The position numbers were made by a program, and so were the translations under genes. A DNA stretch of 64,000 nt from Latrodectus hesperus (taxonomy: Eukaryota; Arthropoda; Arachnida; Araneae; Theridiidae), in assembly GCA_037975125.1 (NCBI GenBank), contig CM075850.1, positions 124,395,557 through 124,459,556 of the forward strand. The letters run 5' to 3'. Below the pieces are notes generated by a model that was given only the letters and a program-made list of their open reading frames with translations, was not told the DNA's origin and ran no database searches. Every line of letters begins with the position of its first letter. Within the stretch, counting starts at the first letter, position 1. Below are positions 26,901 to 38,900 of the stretch, piece after piece.

Positions 26901-29900
26901 TACTATTCTACAGTTTGTAGCTGTGAGAATCCATACTTCATGTCTACACAGTATGTAGTTTATACCTACTACCACATAATGTAATCCACCAAAAGGAACT
27001 GGATACATTAGTGGATCAGCTGCCAACACCATTTCTGCTGCTTTGTGAATTTAATGGCCATAATACTTTTTCGGGAAATGATGGCATACATTTTCACGGT
27101 CGTCAGATAGAGCAATTTATTACTGATAATTGCCTGTGATTAATACCGAAGAGACGACATATTTCCACACACCCATAAGAACCTTTCATTCTCTCGATCT
27201 TGCTATCTGTTCACCATTACTCTTGCAATTGTTAAAATTAACAGTCCAAAATGATTGGCATAACAACAATCATTTTCCTCTCGTCATCTTCCAGATTGGA
27301 GGCAGTAGTGTAGTATGACGAGACCACCTATTTACGTCTACAGTTGGGCTGATTAGACGTTATTTAAACAATTGGCAGTTATTGATAATGAAAAGGTTTT
27401 GATCGAGAGCATTGATGAAGCCTTTGCTGAAGTCATTAAATCAATCATAAAAGCAGCTGATGCAGTGATAATTAAAAGTTCCTCTACACCAAAAATGCGT
27501 TACAAACCTTAGTAGAATAATAAAAAATCAACAAACTTGTAAAAAAGCAAAGTAGGTTATGAGGGTTATTTCAGAGTTACTCCACTACTGAGAGAATATT
27601 GTCTCATTTAAGAGAGCAAAAGTATTCTCTTAGAGCTCTTCGTGAAGCCAGAAGTAATCCTGGTCCTGCTGTGTATCTTCAATACCATCATCAATATCCA
27701 GTAAGCTGTTGTGTGGAGTAGGTTGAAAGCAGCCAATGGAATTTATAGGGAATTTTTCATTCCTACTTAGAAATCCGGAGCTGCTGTATACCCTTCTCCT
27801 ACGGATATTGCTAACGTCTCAAGCTCCAGTTCTTAAAATCCTTCGTTTTGGGGCCAAGCTGACAACCGAATGGTTAGCGCTCTAGCCTTCGGTTCAACAG
27901 TTCGTGGGTTCGAATCCCATCTTGGGTATGGATGTTTGTAGTGGTTCGGAATCCAATTTAAACTGTAGGTCCCGGTCTAATTAGCCCTCGTGTGCAAAAG
28001 ATGACCGTTGAGCGACAAACAAAAAAACACCTTCGTTTTGGGGAATTAAGAGTCGTGCTGAGCGAGTACCAATTCGCTTCAACCATCGACAAGCCTTACC
28101 GTGCAACTGAGTTAAGAATGTTTGAATTAAATAAAGCATTACAGCAGGCCAATAATACCAGTACAGGACCTGACGCAAAACATTATTTTGTGATTCTGCA
28201 TTTACGCCCATACTTGTCAATAGGATCTGGACTGAATAAATTTCCATCTCTATGGAAAAAAGCAATTGTGATCCCTATCCTAAAGGCTAGCAAGGATCCT
28301 TCAGAGCCTTTGCATTATCGACTGATTGTTTTGATGGGTTGCTTATGTAAGACAGTCGAACGTGCGGTCAATGTCCGTCTCGTATGTCTTACAAAAGAAT
28401 AATTATATACTTATTAACAAGAGTGGTTCCCATGAACGGAGATCCACTCTTACAATCTTACTTATTTTGGAAGCTTTGAGAAACTATAGTTTTACATGTC
28501 ATCCTGTTGTGTCTCCAATTTTCAGAGCATTGGAATCCCTTGCTGGTAAGGGATAAAAAATACTGTTTTGTTGGATACGAAGCCACGTATGTCTTGATGG
28601 AAATAAGAAAGCGGATGCAGGTGCAAAGGCTGCAGCAGATCCAATTTTACCTTTGGTCCCGCACTCTGATGTTAGAAAGGTTATAAAAACATTTTTTGTT
28701 CTCTTTTGGAAGAAGCATGGAGCATGCAGGTGGGAAACAAATTAAATACCATTTTCCATCCCTCACCTCATTATTGGTTTTACCGTTACGAAGTGTTGGT
28801 GTTAGTTCGACTCGCCTTCGTATTGGATCCACAAGTTTCACACACAGATATTTATTCTTGAGGGAATTAGATCCATGGTGTAAAATGTGTGATAAACCAT
28901 ACGCTGTTCATCGTATTTTAACTTCATTTCATTTTAACCAATGTGTTTACTCTTTTTTATAACGGATTTTTTTAAACTCCTTTTGTTTTAATAGAGGATC
29001 CACCCAATAGAAATGTTATCTTTTTTCAGGGTAGTAAATTTTTTTACATTTTACTTAATTTCTATAACAAATTTTAATTATATTTTTGATTTTTTATTGT
29101 TATATTTTATCATTAGATTTTGCAATTATATATACACTGATATTTGTTTTTTAACGTTTAAAAATGTTGCTTCGATTTAAAAAAAATAAAAATTTTCTTC
29201 AAAAATCTTACTGTTGGTACAGCATGTCCATTTTAGGACCTTGCGTCCCAACCAACCCCCATAATACCCAACCAATCCTCTAATTCACGCGTCATTGAAG
29301 CCAATTTATCAACTAGTTACATGTTGACAGGCAATTTTCATGCGGTATCACATTTTCTGATACAAAAACTTCTAACATCAACATATTTTAACATAGAAAA
29401 TGTTAAACAAGATCTCCCGATCATAATTTTTTTAAGTTGACACAAAACAAGCTTCGGTAGTCAGTAATTTAAAAAAAAATTGGTTCATATCCAGTCGGAA
29501 CTTCATTTCATAACTTTAAATGGGTCTCTAAGTGACCTTTCTAACCGTAATTTCATACATAATACAGAAATAGAATTATTGGAAGAGCTACGTGATAAAG
29601 TATTTTTTGTCTGTGCTGCACATAATATATACATTTGATGTGACGATATACTTATCCCCAACCAACATTTTGTCTTCACTATTCAGACTCCATTATTACC
29701 AAAATTCATAAAAGCAGGCTATCAAAACCGCAAACTTCGCCCATACATCCCTAACCCTCTTATGTGTTTTAAATGTCAGATATATGGTCACTCCCAACAA
29801 GCATGTAAGAATGCATAATCATATGAGTGGTAAATGTGAACAATCGGGTCGTGAAACTATACTTGCACTTCAGATTTTTTCAGTCGTTCTAACTGTTCTG

Positions 29901-32900
29901 GTGCACATGCAGCATTTTCCAAATATTTCCCTATAGGGATCTTTGAGGAAGAGGTAATTGCAACAAAAAGAAAACAAAATTACGTTCCCAGAACCAAAAC
30001 AAATAGTAAAAACAGAACACCAAAAGTTGGCGTTTCCTATTCTACTTTACAAATTTAAAAATAAACAATAGTTCAGTGAATAAGAGTAGTTTACCAATAT
30101 TTGCTCCACTTGCAACTTTGTCACCCAAGTCCACTTTACCAGCAACTTCTAATAGCACAAAGAAATCTATTTCAATTACCAATAAATCTAAGACCGATAT
30201 AAAATTTAAAAAACTAAGCACTCGAGGAAAAGTATTACGAGAACAATTGATTCTTTCCACTGAAAGTCTGCGTACAGAGAACATTCTCTATTCACGCTAA
30301 AATATTCATTAATTTCATGTGTTAAAAAAACCAATACACCTCCAATTCATTTATTAAACTTTTATATTTCAACTAATAAAACAACTAAACCAACTTGTCC
30401 CAAAATTTAAGAATACTCGCCAGAAATCAGTGTACACTTAAAAAATAGCATATATATACGATCATTTTTTGTACGTTTATTTTCTCAAGGTACGATTTCG
30501 AAATATGTTTGAACTCTAATCAAGTCTGATGTCCGATATTTGCTGTAGAACTTTTTCTAGAAAACATAGCAGGTAAAAGGAGAAAGTAGTGTTGATGAAA
30601 GAAAGATTATAGTAAATCTTTGGAAATCTATATAGGAAGTCACTCACAGCAATAGCTGAGACAGTTAATACGTACATACATAAGAGGTGAGAGTGGTCCC
30701 CGTTCTGTACCATTCGGTTATCGGGTAGAGACAGTTAATGGGAGACATTCGTTGATCTAAAAAGTTATTAACTATAAATCAACAGACGTTTTAGCATCAA
30801 AACCGAGAATTGGCCTTCCTGACGCTTCGAGAATCCCACTTTGTAAATCAGTCGTTTAAAAAAGAATCCTTGATAGCGTACATCTAAAACAGCAAAAAGT
30901 GTTGCTGGAGAGATTCCAAAAAATGTTAGTTTGGCTACAATTCGAAGAGTATTGAAAAAGCACTATTTTCATACTATGGCTGCAAGGAAGAAACCATACA
31001 TTTCCCCAGTGAACTGAGCAAAAAGAACATTTGGATATGACTTAGGATTTCTGGAACAAAGGAATTTTTTCAGATGAAAGCAAATTTTACATTTTTGGAA
31101 TAAAAGGAAAGAAATAAATTCGGCTGAAACTTGGTACAGAGCTAAAGAAAACCTTATTCAGACTGTCAAACATATAGAAAGAGATGTTATGGTTTGGGGG
31201 GATGTGCAAAGCAGTGGGGGTTGGTAACCTGGAGTTTAAGTAATCAGTTTTATTCCTTGTTGATTAAATAAACACATTTAAAAGAAACCTTAAACAAAGT
31301 GCCCGCAAACTTGGATTGAATGAAGATTATTTCTTCTAGCAGGACAATGACCCAAAGCATACGTCACACATTATACAGTTATGGCTTCTGTATCATGTAC
31401 CAAATCAGCTGCATACACCTCCCCAATCCCAAGACCTAAATCCTATTGAACGTTTGTTGGATTTGCTTGAGCGAAGATGATAACATCACATAACATTCAA
31501 AGAAATGCTAAAATGTGTTATGAAAGAAAAATGGGGGGAAATAACTTCAGAAGAGACGTCAAAACTTATTCAATCGATGCCAAATTGATTGAGAGAAGTT
31601 TTAAAAAGAAAAGACTATCCAGCCAAGTATTAAGTTTCCGAAATATTCCATTTTTGTAAAAGTACGCCGACTTCTGGTGCATGTGATTTCTCTTTTTTAA
31701 TCTATGTACATTTTTTTTTACATTGCTTCTTTAGAATGTTTATTACTAACTATTAAAATGTGTTTTATTTGAGGTATCTAATATGCTCTTATTTAATAAG
31801 AAAATTTCAATTCATTTACGAATCGCTACATTAACACCAAGCATTAATGGCTTGTACGACGACTTGAGGCACTAAGTGTACGAGTATGTCCTCTTCTGAA
31901 ACAGATATGGAAATGGATTTCATTTCTACACCTCATACCGCTCCACAATATAGAAAAGATCATCACAAAAAAACAATCAAAACCTGCTCTTAAGGACATT
32001 CATTTCAAGAAATTGTCGTGATTCTCAGAAAACATTGCAGTTTATATATAATATTCATCTAGCTTCCCCATGAATTTGTTTTAATACATTTGTTCTAAAT
32101 CATTCATCTCAACATTCTCCATTGGTCCTTGAGCAAGGACTTACTCAAGCACTTGACTTCATCAAACATTACTTTCGGCACAGCTTATCCCATCTGAGGA
32201 TCTAGATCCAGTAAAATCAATCGACTTACGTTTGATAACTTTCAGAATTAAAATAACTTGAGCGCCATATGGCTGTATTTTCTACTCGTGAATACCCTCT
32301 TCTTTCTTATCCCCTGGTTTGAATCAGACAAGGTCCATGACATCCCTCGCCTTCAAAGAATCGAGGACAGCTCCAGGGCTGTATAAAAGTTCACGCTTTG
32401 AAAAGCCAATGCAGTTCAGTAGGTGTTCGGGACTGGCTTCGTTAGTATTGCACGAAGTGCAGGTGGAAAAGACTTGTTTGCCCTGGGAGAACCGTAGAGT
32501 CCGAAGGTGGCCGGATCTGAGTCTGGACAACTCTAGGTGTGTAGACAACCCTAGGAATATTCTAGGTATGTAGAAAGTAATTATTTATAGTAAAATTAAA
32601 AATGAACTGTAGCCGCTATAAATATTCTCTCAGCTCTACGTCCAATTGCTCTAAAAATAATAAACCTTTAACTTTATATAAATTTTACTGTGGATTAACT
32701 TAACTCTCGTAGGAAATGCGCAGAGTCATATTCAAATATAGCAGTGAGTTTAATTTCTGACACAACCGAAGAATTTCAGGAATGGGTCTGGCTTTCGTTT
32801 AGTTCCAATAGCTTTTAGATTAGACTTTTGTAGAATCTGGCGATTTACTTTAAATCACAGCTCTATAGTTTAGCCATTTTTTGAAAAAGGACTGAATTTA

Positions 32901-35900
32901 CAAAGTAACCAAATGTAAATTTCAATGACGTAAAAATGAGTGAATGGTAAATATTCGTCAGTCTTAATGTTTTTCTACTAATGTATGTGGAAGCTTAAGG
33001 TTGATGTACCTTAAGGTTGACGGCAATTTAAAATTAAAAGAATAAGCTCTAGCCGGTTTCACATACAGAAAAATTGTAAGGAGAATAACTAAATTATGCA
33101 ACTGTGTGTTTTGATTCTTCATTTGAAGTTCTTAATCATCGTTCGTAAGGTCCAGTTGTGATATTCTGAATCCTTATTGATTCATTTTAGACTTTCGTCA
33201 AAATAGGCACATTAATAATTTAGGTCACCAAGCGTAAATAACTGACGTAAGCAGAAAAGTTTAATGGTTAGAAGTTTCCCAAAACCATTATGTTGGTTTG
33301 AAAACTGAATTTGAATGCTATGTGAGTGATTTTTATATAATTCTTACATGATTCTCTGTAATTAAAGATGAATTTTCATCAATTCGGCTAGTTGCCCATG
33401 ATTCATATGTATCATTCCAGCTTGGTTGGAAGAAATCGCCAGGTGTCCCCAATCATGACCGTAATGCTCTTTTGTCCTTTTTATTATTTTAATGCATTTT
33501 TATGCACACTTTTCATACTGAAATGCTACTTGAAATTAATTTTATTCGGAAAATACATTTCTTTCAGGAAGAGTTAAGTATCTACCGTTATTGCAATTTT
33601 CAAGATATCAAGAGCTTGAGCATTCCTTTTCATCAAGTAAAAATCCGGATATTTTCAGGATTCTACCTTCCAGGTAAATTTCGTGGCCAAAATAATCAAG
33701 CCTGGATCTTCTCTTTCCAAGGTCAGTGTATTTGATCCTCTTTAGAAACTTTGTATTAGCCGCCAAGTTTTAATATTTCCAAATTCTTCAGTGTTGTACT
33801 TGTAGACGTGCTTATAGCTTAATACGAATTTTTAGGTCTTCATAAAATGTAAAAATTATAGAGGATAAAATATTTATTAAATGCAAATTAATAAAATTTC
33901 TTTTTTAGGAGAAATTTATAACTGGATACATATAAAAACATTTTAAGAAAACTGCAATAACTGTTATATGCATTGACAATACACAAAACATTTTAAAGCT
34001 AATTACTGTTAAATAATAATCCTACACCATCCATTACATCTAAAGGCTACAAAATATTAGTATATTAAAATAAACGTATAGGTTGAAAATAATTTAAACA
34101 CACATTACTAAAATAAACCTGTCATTTTAGTAATACTAACATCTTAGATATTTATGTATCGGGTTTTGAAGGAATAAAATTTGCAACTGAAATTTTATAT
34201 TTATACAATAAGCCAGTTGTAATAAAAACTTTTGAGTAAGGTCCTTATTTGATTCGTTCTATGCTGATTAATTTTGTTTCCTTGCAAATAGCCCTACCTA
34301 TTGAAGATGAACACAGTTCACACTGGAAAATTATCTTCTTCATAGTGTTATTTTGCATCGGCGTTCCCGCAGTTATACTGAGCCATTACTGGTAAGACTT
34401 TTAATGATCATATTTTTTATCGAATAGTCTACATTTTACCATAAAGCATTGGAAAATATTAATAAAATTTTGAAAACACTTGATTGGTTAATGAGACATC
34501 TTATAATCACTAAAATTGTGTGTTTTACAGTAATCTAAAGTCTTGTTTCAGGAATTCCTATTTCTTTTCTCTTATGTGAGCTGAACTTTATATGAAATTG
34601 GCAAATAAAATTTTTGTGCTCTCGCTTCATGTTCATTAGTTTGTAGGATCAAATACCAACTCGTTTTGGAAAATTGTGAAATTTCGGAATCCGTTTTAAC
34701 TGTAGGTCCAGATTTAATTAGCCCACATAAGCAAAATATGACCATTGATTGATAAACTGACCAAATATCTATCCTATCGTCCACGATGACAAAGACTTTG
34801 GAAGTAATTGAATTCTGTAAATTAAAATATGCAAGTTGAAAACAAACACAATCACAGTATATACCTAAGATGGCAGTTGAATATTTGGTGCTCGGGCCCC
34901 TTCAATATTTTAAATTTTTGGTTTCAACTCTCACTTTAGGTATGTATATTTGTTGTGGTTCGTAGTGCAGTTTTAATTATTGCTTTATATTCAAAATTCT
35001 CTTTTGTAAAAAAAGAATCCAAATGACTAATCCACTCAAAGAAATCATAAGAACCACAAGATATATTAAATCTTACATGTGAATTTTTGAGGTTCAAAGT
35101 AAACTTTTGTTCCACCATCGTTTCAAACACTTAGATTGAACTTTTAGAGAAACCTTCAGATTTAATATCTAACTTATTTTCTCTCGTTAACTTAACGTGC
35201 TTAAAAATTAACTTTCCCGATCTTTTTATGGCCAAGCTGACAGTCGAATGGTTAGCGTTCTTGCCTTCGGTTCAACAGTTCGTGGGTTCGAATCCCACCT
35301 TGGGCTTGGATGTTTGTAGTGGTTCGGAATCCACTTTAAACCGTAGGTCCCGATCTAATTAGCCCTCGTGTGCAAGAAATGACCGTTGAGCGAGAACAAA
35401 CCGAACTTTTTATGTCAGAAATGATCTTTCCGAAAATCAAATTGAACGCTCTAAAAACTGCGATGATGCAATGATTCGTCAGGTGTTTTCTGCTTATAAT
35501 TAAGGAAAAGTCAAGAAATATATTAAAACAATAATTGTTTCTTAAGTTTAGAACCAAATATCAATTTCATCGAATTTAAATTCTTCCTAATGGATCTACT
35601 TCAGTTTTTATTTATGAATTGTTATATTCTTGATTCTGTTAACTATGATTTATACTAGAATCGTGAATATAAGTTTTTGATTAAACTAGTAAACTGATAA
35701 CATTTGCAGAAAACTCTTTAGTTCTGACTGGAAAAACTGAAGAAAAAAATGACGATACAATTAACATTTGTAATGATTCTACCTACTCAAATGCTTTAAG
35801 CTTCGTTAATGTGTTAAGAAGCTTATGTCTCAATGTGTTATGATTCCTGATTAAAATATGTAATGCCTACTTTCTACGAATATTCCTTCCAAAAATCAAT

Positions 35901-38900
35901 TTATAGCCTAGATATTGAAATGTTACAATTACTCTGTCCTCTATGCTATCTGAAAACCATAACATAATGGTGTTCACCATGGGAATGGCCATATTTTTGA
36001 TAACATTTAATCATGGATTCGACTCCAGCTACTGTTGGCCGAGCTGGCAGCCGAATGGTTAGCACTCTTGCCTTCGGTTTAACAGTTCGTGGGTTCGAAT
36101 CCCACCTTGGGCATGGATGTTTGTAGTGGTTCGGAATCCACTTTAAACCGTAGGTACCAGGTCTAATTAGCCCTCGTGTGCAAAAAATGACCGTTGAGCG
36201 ACAAACAAACAACAAACTAGCTACTGTTGAAAATTTATGAACATCTTTTGGCCGTAGATGCTTGAGTGTGACGCAATTTTCGATCTTCTCTTTCGACAAG
36301 TGAATCCCCCTCAGGGGTTTACCTTCTTTAGGTAAATATGGGTGTCGCTATCCTAAGGTACCCTAGCGATCTTTATCCTCTTCTCCTCTACTTTTCTTTC
36401 TTTCTTTTCCTATTCTTTGTCGTCGTCGAGATCAAGACTTCTTGCTTATGTTGTATCTTGCTTTTCAATGGGTCTTACGTCCATTTTTTTCCTTTGGTCT
36501 TCCACCCCATATGTTGGCCGTGTATGGCGTCCCGTAAGGAGGAAATTGGTGTCCTGGGGTCCCTTAGCGTTCCCTTTGGCCCAGGCTTCTCTGTAGACGG
36601 GTGGCTGGAGTGAGCCCGCTCTCAGTCAACCGGCTGGTGCTATGTTAGGAATGTTATTCCCCTTGCATGGTGCTGTAGGGCTAGTCCTGCATTCTGGGTT
36701 GTGCGGACATGCTCGCTAGATCCTCAACCCAACATGTAGTACTATATCCTGGTGATACCCCTAAGGTAAGTGCCGAGGCTGGCTATTGCCAGAGCCGGTA
36801 ACTGCCTTCCCTTGTTGGGCTCTGTGATGGGCGGGGGCCCACTGGGATGAACTTTTCTCTTTCTCATGGGTCCAAAAAATTCTGGCCACGGCGAGGGCCT
36901 TAACTCGTCACAAATTGATAGTAAATTTGACAAAACTGGAAATGTTTATCCAAAGTTCATATTAATACAGAACAACGAGGGCATGCTTAAGCAAATGTCA
37001 CCTTTCAAAATTCTCAAACAGATTAAGGCAGCTGCAGGAGAACCTAGTAATGTAAAAAAGCTTAGATCCGGAGATTTACTAATCGAGAGCTCATCTGCTC
37101 AACAATCAAAGTCTCTTTTATCTTTAAAAGTTTTTGGAGAAATTCCCATCATAGCCTCAAGTCATAAATCACTTAATCAATGTCGTGGTGTAATTTCAGA
37201 GATAGACCTTTTATCAGTATCTGAAACTGAGATCCTGGAAGAATTAAAAGACCAAAGAGTTTGCAATGTCCGTCGAATCACCATCCATCGAGGTGAAGAA
37301 ATTTTCCCCACAAAACACTTAATATTAACTTTTGACTGTCCTAATCTTCCCAAATCAATAAAAGCAGGTTACCTGAATTGTCCTGTAAGACCTTATATTC
37401 CAAACCCCATACGATGCTTTAATTGTAATAGATTTGGACACTCTAAAATGTTTTGCAGATCAAAAACTACATGTACTCGATGCTCAAGTCTGGAACACCA
37501 GGAATCTGACTGTAAATCTGAACCATTTTGTATAAACTGTAAAGAAAATCATAGCGCATCTTCTAAAACCTGCTCACACTGGCAACATGAAAAAGAAATT
37601 CAACGGATAAAAACGACGCAAAAAATCTCATATCAAGAAGCTAAGAAACAACTTCAAAATATAACAATTAATTTCAAGAAACCATATGCCCATGTACTGA
37701 AAAAAACAGTATCAACTGCTGTACAAACAGACACTTCATCAATCGCCTTTTTTAAACCTGGAACACAAAGCAAACCTACTACAGAGAAGTCTATATTTAT
37801 AAAGCCACAAAAAACAAGTGACTCTGATAATAGAAAAAAGCTTAAGACTAAAGATCAATCAAATGTAACTGCTCTTAAAACCAGCCTTCCTACAGACAGC
37901 CATAGTGATATGGATACTGATATTGATAATTTTGAGTTGATTGCGAAGAACAGATCACGCCACCGTAAAAAGAACCCTTCATAATGGTGGTTCTTCTTTC
38001 TTGGAATTGCCGTGGACTCCGAACGCATATATCTGACATTAAAGACATAATAAATTCATACTCTCCTGCTTGTCTAACACTCCAAGAAACCAACTTGAAA
38101 TCTCATACTACTTGGAAAATAAAAGGTTACACGCCTTATCGAATGGACATACCTGATGATTCTGTATCAGGAGGGGTGTGCATTCTTGCTTCGAATAACT
38201 ACCCCCACACAGGATTTCCATTACGTACTTCGCTGCAAGCTGTGGCAGTTGAGATACACATTAATTTTCGAATCACTGTCTGTAACATTTACTTACCACC
38301 ACGTAATGCCATTCCACAAAGCAACTTAAATAAACTATTGCAACAACTTCCCGTCCCTTATATATTAATAGGTGATTTTAATGGTCATAGTGCTCTGTGG
38401 GGAAGCACTAATACAAATTCTCGAGGACGACAAATTGAGCAACTGATAACTGATCACTGCCTCTGTCTGCTAAATAATGATGAAAAAACTCACTTTCATG
38501 CTCCTACGAAAACATTTCATTCCATAGATTTGGCTATTTGTTCTCCTGTTTTATTTCCTCATCTGGACTTGACCACTGAAAATGATTTGTATAACAGTGA
38601 CCATTTTCCTATAATCCTTACTTTTGCTGATCCACCTTCTAATGGCTTACAACCTACAACCTTCAAGTATCACAAGGCAGACTGGAATTCTTTTGCAGAA
38701 CTGGCAGTTATTACAGAAGAAATGATTACAAACACTGATATAAATGATGCTGTTATTAAAACTACAAATACTATTATGAAAGCTGCTGAAATATCCATTC
38801 CAAAATACTCTTCTCGTCCTCGAAAACTGCGGAAACCCTGGTGGAATGAAGCCTGTGCAAAAACCTACCGTGAACAAAAAAAGTTTTGGAATATTTTTCG

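Larger units (their letters stand above)
34993..36293 (+). repeat. Parent segment of a local duplication (intron G-H, left part)
   Basis: From TTCTTTTGTAAAAAAAGAATCC onward this intron aligns with 61866-62900 (shared: CACAAGATATATTAAA, CAAACACTTAGATT, CAAATTGAACGCT-like, GAATTGTTATATTCTT). The alignment is interrupted by two SINEs present only here. It resumes beyond the LINE at 41872 and continues past exon H to about 42990. Confidence 0.8.

Noticed and set aside
36338..36613. 91-codon frame in the LINE 5' UTR.
   Set aside because: Phe/Leu-rich, not conserved in the other two 5' UTR copies, and upstream of the true ORF1.
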